A stretch of 64,000 bases of DNA from Anaeroglomus sp964550565 (GTDB lineage: Bacteria > Planctomycetota > Phycisphaerae > Sedimentisphaerales > Anaerohalosphaeraceae): NCBI GenBank assembly GCA_964550565.1, contig CAZKAI010000004.1, positions 1 to 64,000 on the forward strand, in the 5' to 3' direction. How positions within the stretch are numbered: position 1 is the stretch's first letter; each line of letters begins with the position of its first letter. Under the pieces are notes generated by a model that ran no database searches, was not told the origin of the DNA, and saw only the letters and a program-made list of their open reading frames with translations. A program made the position numbers and the translations under genes. Below, piece by piece: positions 8,145 to 17,701 of this stretch.

Positions 8145-9514
8145 TTCAGGACATCCCTGCACAAGGATTCGATGGTCTCCAGATACCGTTTCGCGGCTAC
8201 TGGATCTTTGGTCTCCAAAATCACACGCATAATCGGCTCTGTGTTGCTGGTGCGGATATGCAGCCAGCCGTCGGCAAAATCAAACCGGCAGCCGTCACTG
8301 ATATTGACCTGTGCATCCGGATAGATACGCCTGGCTTTTTCAATGATTCGGGCGGCCTGCTCGCCGTTAGCAGTATATTTGGTCTTGTACATGGCGTAGC
8401 CCCCCACCGCATCGGCCAACTGCGAGAGACTCTGGCCGGTCTGAGCCATCAAATGCAGAATCATCGCCATTCCCACCAGGCTGTCACGAATCGGCCCGAC
8501 ACGCAGGTCAATTACACCACCGTTGCCCTCACCGCCAATCATGCAATTGTTTTTGACCATCGCCTCGGCAACGTTGGCTTCACCAACCGGGGTACGAATG
8601 ACCCTTCCGCCGGCTTTGGCGGCAATATCATCGATCATCCGCGAGGTGGACAGATTCGCTGCAGCGGCACCGCCAGGATTCCTGTCGAACATATACCGGG
8701 CTACCAGAGCCAGCGTAAATTCTTCACCGATATAGCGGCCTTGTTCATCCACGAGGGCCAGCCGGTCGGCATCAGGGTCCTGGGCAAAGCCGATATCCGC
8801 TTTTGCCTGACGGACCTGTTCGCTGAGACTGACCAGATTCTGCTCAGTTGGTTCGGCACCGTGGGCAAACAGGCCTGTCGGCTCGGTATTGACCGGCGTG
8901 ACCACACATCCCAGTTTATCCAGAAGCTGCAATCCAACCGGACCGCCGGCTCCGTTGACACTGTCCAGGACAACCTTGAACTTTTTTGCTGCGATCTGGG
9001 ATGGATTGATAATCGACAGCACCTTTTCAAGATGTACCGCAGCCGCACCGTCATCGCAGCGTACTTTGCCGCAGTCCACGGAATTGACCCGGTCGAATTG
9101 CTTATCAAAATAAAGACCGCGGATGGTCTCGGCCATCGGTTTGGGCGGAGCAATACCGTTGCCCAGCAGGAATTTGATACCATTGTACGGCAGCGGATTA
9201 TGACTGGCGGTAATGACCACCCCGCCGCTGCATTGCAGATGCCGGAGCATGACCCCCACTCCCGGCGTCGTGCAAATGCCCAGATCGATGACATCCACCC
9301 CCACCGATGCCAGTCCGGACGCGACTGCACAAAAGATCATCGAGCCGGAAGGTCTCGAATCCCGGCCAATCGCCACAACAGGCCGGGTGCCGGATTGACT
9401 GCGTTTCAGAAAGGTTCCGAAGGCTGCGCCATATTCGGCCGCCGTTTCCGGAAACATATTCTCTCCGATAATGCCTCGCATTCCGCTGATGCTGATAATC
9501 AATTCCTGTGCCAT
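8141..9514 (-). CDS. Phosphoglucosamine/phosphomannomutase family enzyme
   Basis: An alpha-D-phosphohexomutase of 457 residues with all four functional loops: the phosphoserine loop TASHNPLPYNG, the Mg loop DPDADRLAL, the sugar-recognition loop GEGNGG and the phosphate-binding loop RTSNTEPIMR. The GEGN form of the sugar loop, instead of GEQSG or GEMSG, is seen in archaeal-type and planctomycete mutases. The likely job is making glucosamine-1-phosphate or mannose-1-phosphate for cell-envelope precursors; the exact sugar cannot be read from sequence. It begins 2 nt after the topVI-B stop and ends overlapping the transporter start. Confidence 0.9.
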   Translation of the reverse strand: MAQELIISISGMRGIIGENMFPETAAEYGAAFGTFLKRSQSGTRPVVAIGRDSRPSGSMIFCAVASGLASVGVDVIDLGICTTPGVGVMLRHLQCSGGVVITASHNPLPYNGIKFLLGNGIAPPKPMAETIRGLYFDKQFDRVNSVDCGKVRCDDGAAAVHLEKVLSIINPSQIAAKKFKVVLDSVNGAGGPVGLQLLDKLGCVVTPVNTEPTGLFAHGAEPTEQNLVSLSEQVRQAKADIGFAQDPDADRLALVDEQGRYIGEEFTLALVARYMFDRNPGGAAAANLSTSRMIDDIAAKAGGRVIRTPVGEANVAEAMVKNNCMIGGEGNGGVIDLRVGPIRDSLVGMAMILHLMAQTGQSLSQLADAVGGYAMYKTKYTANGEQAARIIEKARRIYPDAQVNISDGCRFDFADGWLHIRTSNTEPIMRVILETKDPVAAKRYLETIESLCRDVLK

Positions 9515-9516
9515 CG

Positions 9517-11328
9517 TTAGACTGTCCTCGATTTCTCCAGGGTCACTTTCAGTTTTTCCACCAGTTTTTCAACCTGCGGATCCTTCAGAGTTAAAATATC
9601 TTTTAACGCCTGGCCAATATGCGGCAGATAAATCTCAATATACCCGCGTTTGATCATTTCGTCTTTGATGCGGCGCTGCTTGCGGACGTGCATGCCCAGC
9701 TTCCGACCGCATTCCTGCACCGCCAGCTTGATTTCCTTGATAATTTCGGGGTAATGGGCCACGGCCTCCTTGCTTTCCGAGGTAAACGGCACCCAGACCG
9801 ATGCGATATGCACCATCAGCATCACCGGCCCGGACGGCAGCGCCCCGCGGCTCTGACCCAGCCCATAACTGCGCCAGTTGACGTCCAGCACGGCCTTATA
9901 GGTCGCGCAGGCGGACTGCTGATACAGCAGCGGAACGCGGTTGGCAAATCGAACCAGCCTCATCAATTGATCTTTTTCTTCTTTTTCGGCAGGCATTCCC
10001 GTCTCTTCCTCTTCATCCGTATTGCCTGCATCGGAGGCATCTTTGCAGCCATACGCCAGGGCCGCTTCGACGAGGAAGGGATTGCCGCGATACACGGCAG
10101 GCTTGCGGGTGCAGCTTGTATAAAATTCGGCATCCACCACCCGCTTGAGACCGTCCACTAATTTCTCTTCGCCAATCGGGCCGATGCAATCAGTCGGCGG
10201 AGCCATCAGCTTGGTCGAATTAATCACGCCGTGAAGACGTTCGGCATCCTTGATGGTCAGATCCCAGGGTTTCATATTGACCGACAGCTTGGACTTTTTC
10301 AAGAGGTCTTCCGCTATGGCCTGACTGATGCGCGAAAAATCCGATCGCAGAAATTCCCGCATAGTTCTGGCTTCGGTCTGGCGGGCCATCTTGAACAAGA
10401 CCCCCACTTCCACGCCATACGGATGCGGCTTGATTTCCACCGGGATAAACGGCATCTCATTACTCTGCCGGGGATAGTCATACGTCTTGCCGTCCGGTGC
10501 GTTATAGGTAAATGCCGCATGAGGATTGGCAATGGCCGTCTGGGCCAGGTATTCATCAATACTCTGCTTGCCCTTCTGATAGCGCCCTTCCATGGTAATG
10601 GTCACGCTGGTGCCATTGGGCAAATCAAATTCGCATTCTTCGTCCAGAATCACTTCCGGGCGATTTTTGGTCGTATCGATCTGAACATGATAATGATTGG
10701 CCGGCTTTTTGCCGCTGGTTCGGGTCATAATCTGCACCGGTTCGCCGGTCGTCAATAGGCCGTACATACCCGCGGCGCTGATGCCGATACCCTGCTGACC
10801 GCGGCTCATTTTCAGCGAATGAAACTTGCTGCCGTATAACAGCCGGGCAAAGATATTCGGGACCTGTTTGGCCACAATACCCGGACCGTTATCCTTGACT
10901 GTCATTCGGAATTTATTTTCACTGCCGTCAACCGGTGCAATGGTCACGGTAATATGCGGCAGAATATGGGCTTCTTCACAGGCGTCCAGCGAATTATCGA
11001 CGGCCTCTTTGACGGCGGTCAGAAGGGCTTTTCGGGGATTATCAAATCCCAGCAGGTGCCGGTTTTTGGCAAAAAATTCACTGACACTGATATCACGCTG
11101 TTTGGCCGCCATCGACTCGGCGGTTGCGGCCTCACTTTTTCGCCGGCGCGACGGTTTTGACGCAGCTTCGGATTCCGCCGCCAGTTCCGGTTCTTCCATT
11201 TCCATCACAGCCGTCGAATCTGCCGTATCCGCAACGCTCGACTGCACTCCCCCATCTGCTGCTCCGTCAAAATCAAATCCCAACTGGCTGTCCTGTTTGC
11301 CTTTTTTAGCTCGTTTCGTTCCATCCAT
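9517..11328 (-). CDS. top6B: DNA topoisomerase VI subunit B
   Basis: The ATPase subunit of type IIB topoisomerase VI, 603 residues. After an ~80-residue acidic, disordered N-terminal extension comes the GHKL ATP-binding fold: AVKEAVDNSLDAC (N box), DNGPGI and GQQGIGISAAG. Helix-two-turn-helix and transducer domains follow, with a basic KKSKLS segment. Archaea usually encode subunit A (the Spo11-like DNA-cleaving subunit) next to B. Here the neighbours are a mutase, a CDF transporter and serA, and no A subunit is in the window. Topo VI is rare in bacteria, so an ancient transfer is likely. Base composition looks like that of its neighbours. Confidence 0.93.
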   Translation of the reverse strand: MDGTKRAKKGKQDSQLGFDFDGAADGGVQSSVADTADSTAVMEMEEPELAAESEAASKPSRRRKSEAATAESMAAKQRDISVSEFFAKNRHLLGFDNPRKALLTAVKEAVDNSLDACEEAHILPHITVTIAPVDGSENKFRMTVKDNGPGIVAKQVPNIFARLLYGSKFHSLKMSRGQQGIGISAAGMYGLLTTGEPVQIMTRTSGKKPANHYHVQIDTTKNRPEVILDEECEFDLPNGTSVTITMEGRYQKGKQSIDEYLAQTAIANPHAAFTYNAPDGKTYDYPRQSNEMPFIPVEIKPHPYGVEVGVLFKMARQTEARTMREFLRSDFSRISQAIAEDLLKKSKLSVNMKPWDLTIKDAERLHGVINSTKLMAPPTDCIGPIGEEKLVDGLKRVVDAEFYTSCTRKPAVYRGNPFLVEAALAYGCKDASDAGNTDEEEETGMPAEKEEKDQLMRLVRFANRVPLLYQQSACATYKAVLDVNWRSYGLGQSRGALPSGPVMLMVHIASVWVPFTSESKEAVAHYPEIIKEIKLAVQECGRKLGMHVRKQRRIKDEMIKRGYIEIYLPHIGQALKDILTLKDPQVEKLVEKLKVTLEKSRTV

Positions 11329-11425
11329 ATTCTAAAAATCCAATTCATATCTCTATTCGACGAGGATGCCGTAATCCTTTTTAAAACGTCATGACTGTCG
11401 AAAGGTCTATACGATTAACGACATT

Positions 11426-11470
11426 CAGGCCGGACCAACTGGTTCAAACATAACCCGCCGGCCCGGCCTG
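11426..11470. repeat. Inverted repeat between serA and topVI-B
   Basis: Eight-base arms CAGGCCGG (11426-11433) and CCGGCCTG (11463-11470) flank 29 nt in the 183-bp gap. No T-run follows, so it is not a standard terminator. It may be a weak transcript end for serA or a binding site ahead of topVI-B, or chance. Confidence 0.3.
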
Positions 11471-11511
11471 CATGATATACTCGTACTATCTGTTAAAACC
11501 ACTCATCAAAT

Positions 11512-13098
11512 TTAATACAATTTGCACACGTACACTTCGTTGACAAAGTCCATTGCCTTCAATTCCGTGATGGCCTTTTCATCAAGCTGTTTGTTCAGGC
11601 TGACAGCAAGAATCGCCTTGCCTTCTTCGGCTTTGTGACCCACACCCATCGTGTTGATGTTGATGCCGTATTTGCCCAGCAATGTACCGACGGCGCCGAT
11701 AACGCCCGGCTTGTCGGCGTTGAAGATGGTCATCATGGTGCCTTCGGGGGTCACTTCCACGGCAAAGCCGTCGATTTCAATAATACGCAGCAGCTTGCCG
11801 CTGTACACCGTACCCCGAATGGTGCGTTTGACTTTGTCGGTTTCCACGGTTGCCGCAAAACTGGATTCGAGGTCTTTGATGTCCGGATTTTTGGTAATGT
11901 CCACGCTGATGCCGCGATCCTTGGCCAGCATCCCAACATTGACAATATTGACCACCGTATCAAAGTGCGGCTGGAGCAGTCCAATCGTAAACGAAGTCGC
12001 AATCGGCTCAACCTGCTTTTCGGCGATGGCTCCGCGGAATTCCACCTTGGCGCCCTTGATATGGCCCGGTGCCAGTGCGCTCATCAGGGTACCGATGCGC
12101 TGTGCCAGATCGGCATAGTAGCAGACAATCGGTGCCGCCGAACCCAGCGACGGAGCATTGACCGCATTGCGAATCGGACCACCCCGCAGGGCATCCACCA
12201 GAATCTGGGCCGCTTCGACTGCAACCTCAATCTGGGCCTCTTCGGTGCTGGCTCCCAGATGCGGGGTCACCAGGCAGGTCGGCACTTCCTTGAACCGCAT
12301 ATTTTCCGGCGGTTCCTTGGAGAACACATCCAGCGCCGCCCCGGCAATCGTCTTGGACAGCAGCGCATTATACAGGTCATCTTCGTTGATAATCCCGCCG
12401 CGGGCACAGTTGACCAGCCGGCAGGTCGGCTTCATCATCTTCAATTCTTTGGCCGAAATCATATTCAGCGTGTTTTCATTTTTGGGGACGTGCACCGTGA
12501 TAAAATCAGCTTCGCGATAGATTTTTTCCAGATTATCGACGATTTCCACACCCAGCAATTCGGCTTCTTTCGGTGCTGCAAACGGATCAAATCCAAGAAT
12601 CCGCATGTTGAATCCTTTGGCCATCTGCACAACTGCCATGCCGATGCGTCCCAGACCAATCACACCCAGGATCTTGTTGTTCAATTGATTCCCCTCAAAG
12701 CTCTTGCGATCCCACTGGCCGCCCTTGAGACTGACGCAGGCCGGAACCACATGCCGGCTCATAGCCAGCATCAGGGCCATGGTATGTTCGGCGGCGCTCA
12801 TGGTATTGCCGCCGGGGGTATTCATCACAATAATGCCTTTCTTGGTGGCCGCCGGGATATCGACGTTATCCACGCCGACACCGGCACGGGCAATCCCTTT
12901 GAGCTTGCCGGGATTGGATAGCACTTTGGCTGTCACTTTGGTTCCGCTTCGAATGATTAACCCGTCGTATTCGCCAATGGTCTGCACCAGCTCATCTTCG
13001 CTGAGCCCCAGGCGAACAACCGGTTCCACATCATCCATTGCCTTCAGAAGGTCGATACCCTCCTGTGCCAGTTTGTCGCTGATCAGGATTCTTAACAT
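11512..13098 (-). CDS. serA: D-3-phosphoglycerate dehydrogenase
   Basis: The first committed enzyme of serine synthesis, oxidising 3-phosphoglycerate with NAD. It is the long form (528 residues): an N-terminal substrate/NAD-binding region with GVIGLGRIGMAV, catalytic Arg in NCARGG and His in TPHLGAST, then an intervening domain from about residue 315 and a C-terminal ACT domain from about residue 450, which in this family binds serine for feedback control. The ATG at 13098 has AGGAG 9 nt upstream; the ATG at 13107 sits too close to it. That ribosome-binding site overlaps the TAG of the upstream lipoprotein gene, so the two are probably co-translated. Confidence 0.95.
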   Translation of the reverse strand: MLRILISDKLAQEGIDLLKAMDDVEPVVRLGLSEDELVQTIGEYDGLIIRSGTKVTAKVLSNPGKLKGIARAGVGVDNVDIPAATKKGIIVMNTPGGNTMSAAEHTMALMLAMSRHVVPACVSLKGGQWDRKSFEGNQLNNKILGVIGLGRIGMAVVQMAKGFNMRILGFDPFAAPKEAELLGVEIVDNLEKIYREADFITVHVPKNENTLNMISAKELKMMKPTCRLVNCARGGIINEDDLYNALLSKTIAGAALDVFSKEPPENMRFKEVPTCLVTPHLGASTEEAQIEVAVEAAQILVDALRGGPIRNAVNAPSLGSAAPIVCYYADLAQRIGTLMSALAPGHIKGAKVEFRGAIAEKQVEPIATSFTIGLLQPHFDTVVNIVNVGMLAKDRGISVDITKNPDIKDLESSFAATVETDKVKRTIRGTVYSGKLLRIIEIDGFAVEVTPEGTMMTIFNADKPGVIGAVGTLLGKYGININTMGVGHKAEEGKAILAVSLNKQLDEKAITELKAMDFVNEVYVCKLY

Positions 13099-13110
13099 GT
13101 TCGGCATCTC

Positions 13111-13806
13111 CTAATAAACATCTTGCTGGATCATTTCATTCAGACGTGAACGCTCTTCGTCCACCCTGTATTCCGTCGTACGACACGCATAGAAATTACG
13201 GACAATACAATGCGAAGCAGCCGCACACAAGCGGGACACCATCGCATCTTTGCCCTGGGTCATCATTTCGATGGCAACATCCGTCTCCAGGCCATCGGCA
13301 CTGGCCGGCCACAGAAGCTGTCCGGTTTTGACATCAAGCAGCACGGCCCGGCTTACCAGCCTGCCGCTGTATATTTTATTGGAATGATGATTGATGGCCT
13401 CGAAAGATTCCGCCCTGATGTATAAAACCAGTCCGGCGCCGGCCTTTTCGGCAAGCGTTTCAGGCCGGACATACAAGTTCTTCTGCCCCTCCAGTGAAGA
13501 CCCTATAATAACATTTCTTTTTCTGATACCGGCCTTTTGATTAAGTCCTGCCCCAACCGTCTGGGCAAATAAATCCGCGGTATTGACATCAATCCCGCTG
13601 GAAGGAGTTGGTTCCACCCAGACATAGACCTTTTGTGCCTGTTGAGATTTGAGTTCGAATTCAGGTTTGATGGTTTTTTCAAACGCACTCGGGCTGCTTA
13701 AAAATCCAAAGATATTGCATCCGCTCCCGGTAAACAAAATGACCAGAGATACAACCATGAGGCTGATCCCGGATTGACGCATTCGATCTAAATTAGCTTT
13801 TTCCAT
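13111..13806 (-). CDS. Predicted lipoprotein of unknown function
   Basis: A 231-residue exported protein. A hydrophobic signal (SLMVVSLVILFTGSGC) ends in a cysteine that could be lipidated, though the residue three before it is not the preferred leucine. The mature part alternates strands and helices, with a possible surface region around VYVWVEPTPSSG and LLDVKTGQLLWPA. The layout (a lipoprotein with a stretch in which stored values are compared) resembles outer-membrane assembly lipoproteins, but I recognise no family and assign no function. A second ATG at residue 9 could be the start. It lies just upstream of serA, whose ribosome-binding site overlaps this stop codon. Confidence 0.6.
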   Translation of the reverse strand: MEKANLDRMRQSGISLMVVSLVILFTGSGCNIFGFLSSPSAFEKTIKPEFELKSQQAQKVYVWVEPTPSSGIDVNTADLFAQTVGAGLNQKAGIRKRNVIIGSSLEGQKNLYVRPETLAEKAGAGLVLYIRAESFEAINHHSNKIYSGRLVSRAVLLDVKTGQLLWPASADGLETDVAIEMMTQGKDAMVSRLCAAASHCIVRNFYACRTTEYRVDEERSRLNEMIQQDVY

Positions 13807-13893
13807 GCAGTATAAGAATATCCATCACGATTGTCTGTTACTCAATCAGGTCTGTTTTGTTTTAAAACAGGATTCGTCCCGTTCCGTTATTGT

Positions 13894-14352
13894 TCAGAAC
13901 TGACCGACAAAAGTTCGGACCAGCGTGGCCATCCAGCCCAGCAAAATGACGGCTCCTGAACAGATCAGCACATACTTCCAGAAACGAGGATTCAATAATA
14001 CCTGCCGTAGTCGGAAGTGTATCCCAAAAACAGCCGTATGTAAAGCCAAAATCCATACGATCACACTGACTGTGCAAAAAACCATCGCCGCGGGCTGCTG
14101 CACAAAAGACCGCCCGATATCCCCTGTGACAAACGCCTGGGCCGAGTGCGTCCACCCGCACCCCGGACAGGGCAAACCATATCGCTGCTTGAATCCGCAA
14201 ACCCCCAGCACATACTGGGGCTGAATCATTCCTTTTTCTGCCAGCCACAGAAATGCCCAGGCCCCCGAAATTCCGGCAAAAATCGCCAATCCAATCAGTC
14301 TTTGTGCAAAAATCGGTTTTTTTGAACTATTTGTTTGTTGGAAATCAGTCAT
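13894..14352 (-). CDS. DUF2752 family membrane protein
   Basis: A protein of 152 residues with about three transmembrane helices (roughly 20-40, 75-100 and 120-145). The segment CGFKQRYGLPCPGCGWTHS is the hallmark of DUF2752, a family with a conserved CPxCG motif whose function is not known. I chose the ATG at 14352 instead of the one at 14379: the latter would leave only 26 nt before the divergent gene, and a predicted promoter for that gene already occupies 14338-14366. Its own promoter is not obvious. Confidence 0.75.
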   Translation of the reverse strand: MTDFQQTNSSKKPIFAQRLIGLAIFAGISGAWAFLWLAEKGMIQPQYVLGVCGFKQRYGLPCPGCGWTHSAQAFVTGDIGRSFVQQPAAMVFCTVSVIVWILALHTAVFGIHFRLRQVLLNPRFWKYVLICSGAVILLGWMATLVRTFVGQF

Positions 14353-14366
14353 ACTGCGGCTAAAAT
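14338..14366 (+). promoter_or_regulatory. Predicted promoter of the inositol-phosphatase-like gene
   Basis: TTGGAA, a 17-nt spacer and TAAAAT, ending about 40 nt ahead of the ATG at 14406. It overlaps the first codons of the divergent DUF2752 gene. Confidence 0.4.
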
Positions 14367-14405
14367 AGACCCGCAACATAGATTTGTCAAGGCGAAAGGA
14401 GTCTC

Positions 14406-15230
14406 ATGGAATTAACTCCCCTGATACTGAAAAAAATCGTGGAAACTGCCTCGCAAGCCGCCCGTCTGGCCGGCAAAAAGGCTGTTGAGGAACTGTCGCA
14501 TGTCACCAGTTCCCTCAAAAACCAGACCGAGGTGGTCACTCAGGCGGATCCATTATGCCAGGAAATCATCATCCAGTATGTCCGCAATGTATTCCCGAAT
14601 CATGGGATTCTTGCCGAAGAAGGCCCGAATGCTTCCATGCTTGTTGAAGCTCCTCGGGATAACTCGGATATCTGGTGGATTATCGATCCTATTGACGGTA
14701 CCAACAACTACGCCCACGGCCTGTTGTGTTTTTGCGTGAGCATCGGCATCATTCATAACGGAAGTCCTGTTGCAGGAGTAATTTATGACCCATGCACAGA
14801 CTCGCTTTATACGGCCGCTTCTGGCCTTCAAACCACCTGCAATGGAAAACCGGTATCCGTAAGCCATGACAAAATAAGTAAAATATCCAGTTTTGCCTTT
14901 GACAGCCACTTCGACCAGTCCGTGGAACCGGCAGTTCATCAAATGCTTCGCCTGACACGAGCCCGCAGCGTCGGCTCGACCGCCCTGCACCTGGCGTATT
15001 TGGCCAAAGGAGCAATCATCGGGACCTTTACAGTATCTGCAAGGCTTTGGGATATTGCCGCCGGGGTGATTCTGATTCAGCAAGCCGGCGGTATTGTTAC
15101 GACTTTGGATGGGAAAGCGGCATTTCCTATCGATATGAGCAATTATAAGTCAGAGCGATTCCGTCTGCTGGCCGCCAATCCCGAAATCTATCCCGATTTG
15201 GCAAGAATCTTTGAAACAACCCATTCGTAA
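14406..15230 (+). CDS. Inositol monophosphatase family protein
   Basis: A Mg-dependent, Li-sensitive-type sugar phosphatase fold of 274 residues. Metal-binding motifs are in place: Glu-Glu in ILAEEG, DPIDGTNN and WDIAAG. Members act on inositol-1-phosphate, fructose-1,6-bisphosphate, adenosine bisphosphate or histidinol phosphate, and sequence alone does not fix the substrate; E. coli SuhB is the closest familiar type. A strong ribosome-binding site (AAAGGAG) precedes the ATG by 5 nt. It is followed after 55 nt by the large thioredoxin-domain protein on the same strand, which has its own strong ribosome-binding site. Confidence 0.9.
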   Translation: MELTPLILKKIVETASQAARLAGKKAVEELSHVTSSLKNQTEVVTQADPLCQEIIIQYVRNVFPNHGILAEEGPNASMLVEAPRDNSDIWWIIDPIDGTNNYAHGLLCFCVSIGIIHNGSPVAGVIYDPCTDSLYTAASGLQTTCNGKPVSVSHDKISKISSFAFDSHFDQSVEPAVHQMLRLTRARSVGSTALHLAYLAKGAIIGTFTVSARLWDIAAGVILIQQAGGIVTTLDGKAAFPIDMSNYKSERFRLLAANPEIYPDLARIFETTHS

Positions 15231-15285
15231 ATACCGTCATGTATTAAGATAAATAATAACCTTTTTTCCTCGAAGGAGGTAACGC

Positions 15286-17601
15286 ATGAGAAAACAATGT
15301 TGTCAATGGAAATCACTGGGCTTGTTAGCCCTGCTGTTTCTGTCTGGAATCGCAGGATTTGCGGCTGAAAATGCCGCAACAGCACCTGCAAAAGACCCCC
15401 TGTTGGAGCTGCTGCCGTCCGATTGTCCCATCTGTGTCAGAATCAATGGCTTTCAAACTGCGCTGGGGCAGTTAGACCAGTATCTTGCCGGGGCCAGCCC
15501 AATGCCGATATCGCTTTCGATTTTGGCAACCGGATATGTGGCCGGTATTTTCGGCGATCCGATGATGACCGGGTTGGATATGCAAGGCAGTATCGCCATG
15601 GTCGCGATGCAGACGAATCCATCTAATAAGGATTTATTCATCTCCTTTCTGGTGCCGACAACCACAACCGACGAATTCCTTAAAGCCAATAAAAATCTAT
15701 CCACTCCGGATGCGGCTGGTATTTATACCCTGCAAGTCGAGAATTCCCCAGTTGGGAACCTGATTTTATATCCTATGGCGGATAAGAAATATCTTCTTGT
15801 TACTCGCGAAGAGAACAAAGAGGACATTCTGTCAGCAAGTAAACTCATCAAAGAGAAAAAGACCGCTCTCGCTTCACGATTTAATGCCTCGCAAGCCAAA
15901 TCGTCGCAAAGTCAGCCAGCGTGGGCTTATGTTAATATAGACAAGGTTTATACACTGTATAAAGACTATATTGACCGGGGTATTCAGGAAGTTCAGGTGT
16001 CTGTTGCTGAACAGGCAGGCGGAGAAACAGGAAATGCACTCCAGCCGAAATTAGAGGCTATGTTTGAAATGCTTCAATATTTTGTGGGGCAGGCAGACTG
16101 GATGACGCTGTCTCTGACCCCGTCTGCAAAGACCCTGCAGGCAGAAACGGTCCTCTCAGCCAAGGCCGGATCAGAACTGGCTGGAATGCTCAAGCCGGCA
16201 GCAAGTGCAGGCACACCCTGGCAATCCGCAGGTTTTCTGAATGGGCCGGGCGCTGTCAAATACCTGATGCGGCTTAATAAGCCATTGTGGGAACAGATGA
16301 GTGTCCGCATCATCGATATGTTTACCAAAAACGCTCCGGAACAGGAAAAAGCCCAGCTCGAAAAGATGAAGTCGCTGATGAGTAAATGGTTTGCTGCTTA
16401 CGGTAACGAAGCGGCAGGAACATTCTCCTACCGAGCGGGAACGCCTCCCTTTGAATTCAGCCAGATCATCCAGATTACCGATGCCAAGGCCATCAATGAG
16501 CTGCAGAAAGAAACTATTGAACCGATTAATTCTCTGTACGCATCCATGGGCCTGGGGATGGATTTTTCATACGCAGCATCCGTTGAAAAATATAAAGGTA
16601 CGGATATTGGATTATATCAGATAAAATTTAAAGCGGATGACCCAACATCCAGTATTGTTGAATCCATGTACGGCAAACAAGGCCTGCAATATCCGCTGGC
16701 AACAACGTCGGATCGATTCCTGATGACCCTTGGGCCGGATGCCATGACCCAGCTTAAGACTTTGATTGACAATCCCAAAGCAGGTCCGGCCACGGGTGAA
16801 ATCAAGGGTGCTCTGGACGCCATCGCCGACAGCGGCAAGGCTGAATTTATCATGTCAGCCAATGTCCTGAGCCTGATGAAGGGAATGACGGATATGGCTC
16901 GTCAGTTTTCTGCGGGCAGCGAAGTAGAAATGCCCGATTTCTGGCAGGGTGTCTCGACCAAGACCACCAGCAATCTGTCTGCGGCAGCATTTATCGAACC
17001 CGGCCAGATTCGTGGCGTCATGGTATTACCCAAAGAGCATCTGTCCGAAGTGGTCCAGGCCTTTATGCAGATTCAGCAAAAGCAGATGGCTTTTTATATG
17101 CAGCAATCGCAGCAAGGCGGCCAGAGTCTTCCTTTCGGCGGTCAGGGCGAAACTGAAGAGGAATATGAGGATCCGATGCTCAAAACCATCGGCACCGCAG
17201 TTCCGGAAATGAAAATGAAGGATTTAGCCGGCAAGGATATTGCGTTATCCGGCCTGAAAGGCAAACCGGTTATCCTCGATTTCTGGGCGACCTGGTGCCC
17301 CCCCTGCAAAGAAATGATTCCGCTGATTATTGACCTGCGAAAACAGCATCAGGCCGATAAGCTGGTAATCATCGGGATTTCCAATGAATCCGAAGACAAA
17401 CTGAAGCCGTTTGTCGAGAAGGCCGGTATCAATTATCCGATTGTTTCGTATTCCAATGACCTGCCCGCGCCCTTCGATGCGATCACCAGCATTCCGACGA
17501 TGATATTTATCGACCCGGATGGGGTCATTCGCGATGTGCTGATTGGCACCCATGAACCGAAGGACATCAATGCATCGCTCGGGAAAATAATGAAACAGTA
17601 A
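15286..17601 (+). CDS. Large exported protein with C-terminal TlpA-like thioredoxin domain
   Basis: A protein of 771 residues. A signal peptide (LGLLALLFLSGIAGFAA, about residues 11-27) leads into a ~600-residue region that I do not recognise; it repeats strand-helix units and resembles planctomycete periplasmic proteins of the DUF3352 sort only loosely. A Gln-rich linker follows near residue 600, then a redoxin domain (about 635-771) with the active site Cys671-Pro-Pro-Cys674 in WATWCPPCKE and the cis-proline segment SIPTM. The redox domain should reduce or exchange disulfides outside the cytoplasm. GAAGGAGGT lies just upstream of the ATG. A strong terminator follows at 17626-17660. Confidence 0.82.
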   Translation: MRKQCCQWKSLGLLALLFLSGIAGFAAENAATAPAKDPLLELLPSDCPICVRINGFQTALGQLDQYLAGASPMPISLSILATGYVAGIFGDPMMTGLDMQGSIAMVAMQTNPSNKDLFISFLVPTTTTDEFLKANKNLSTPDAAGIYTLQVENSPVGNLILYPMADKKYLLVTREENKEDILSASKLIKEKKTALASRFNASQAKSSQSQPAWAYVNIDKVYTLYKDYIDRGIQEVQVSVAEQAGGETGNALQPKLEAMFEMLQYFVGQADWMTLSLTPSAKTLQAETVLSAKAGSELAGMLKPAASAGTPWQSAGFLNGPGAVKYLMRLNKPLWEQMSVRIIDMFTKNAPEQEKAQLEKMKSLMSKWFAAYGNEAAGTFSYRAGTPPFEFSQIIQITDAKAINELQKETIEPINSLYASMGLGMDFSYAASVEKYKGTDIGLYQIKFKADDPTSSIVESMYGKQGLQYPLATTSDRFLMTLGPDAMTQLKTLIDNPKAGPATGEIKGALDAIADSGKAEFIMSANVLSLMKGMTDMARQFSAGSEVEMPDFWQGVSTKTTSNLSAAAFIEPGQIRGVMVLPKEHLSEVVQAFMQIQQKQMAFYMQQSQQGGQSLPFGGQGETEEEYEDPMLKTIGTAVPEMKMKDLAGKDIALSGLKGKPVILDFWATWCPPCKEMIPLIIDLRKQHQADKLVIIGISNESEDKLKPFVEKAGINYPIVSYSNDLPAPFDAITSIPTMIFIDPDGVIRDVLIGTHEPKDINASLGKIMKQ

Positions 17602-17625
17602 CCCTTGCCCTGCTTCGTTCAATAC

Positions 17626-17660
17626 AAAAGCCGAAGACCCCATGGTCTTCGGCTTTTTTT
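17626..17660. terminator. Bidirectional intrinsic terminator
   Basis: A perfect 14-bp stem (AAAAGCCGAAGACC with GGTCTTCGGCTTTT) closes a CCAT loop and ends in a T-run; the A-run on the other side gives the minus strand one too. It serves the thioredoxin-domain gene on the plus strand and the pseudopilin operon arriving from the right on the minus strand. Confidence 0.92.
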
Positions 17661-17701
17661 ATGAATCGCCCCCTCCTTCGCGTTTATTTATACAGATATT
17701 G

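Noticed and set aside
8108..9520. 470-residue plus-strand ORF opposite the hexose-phosphate mutase
   Set aside because: It is the antisense shadow of a clear mutase gene with all four catalytic loops; its translation has no family features.
11635..12921. 428-residue plus-strand ORF opposite serA
   Set aside because: Antisense shadow of serA, rich in His and Gln as expected from reverse codons.
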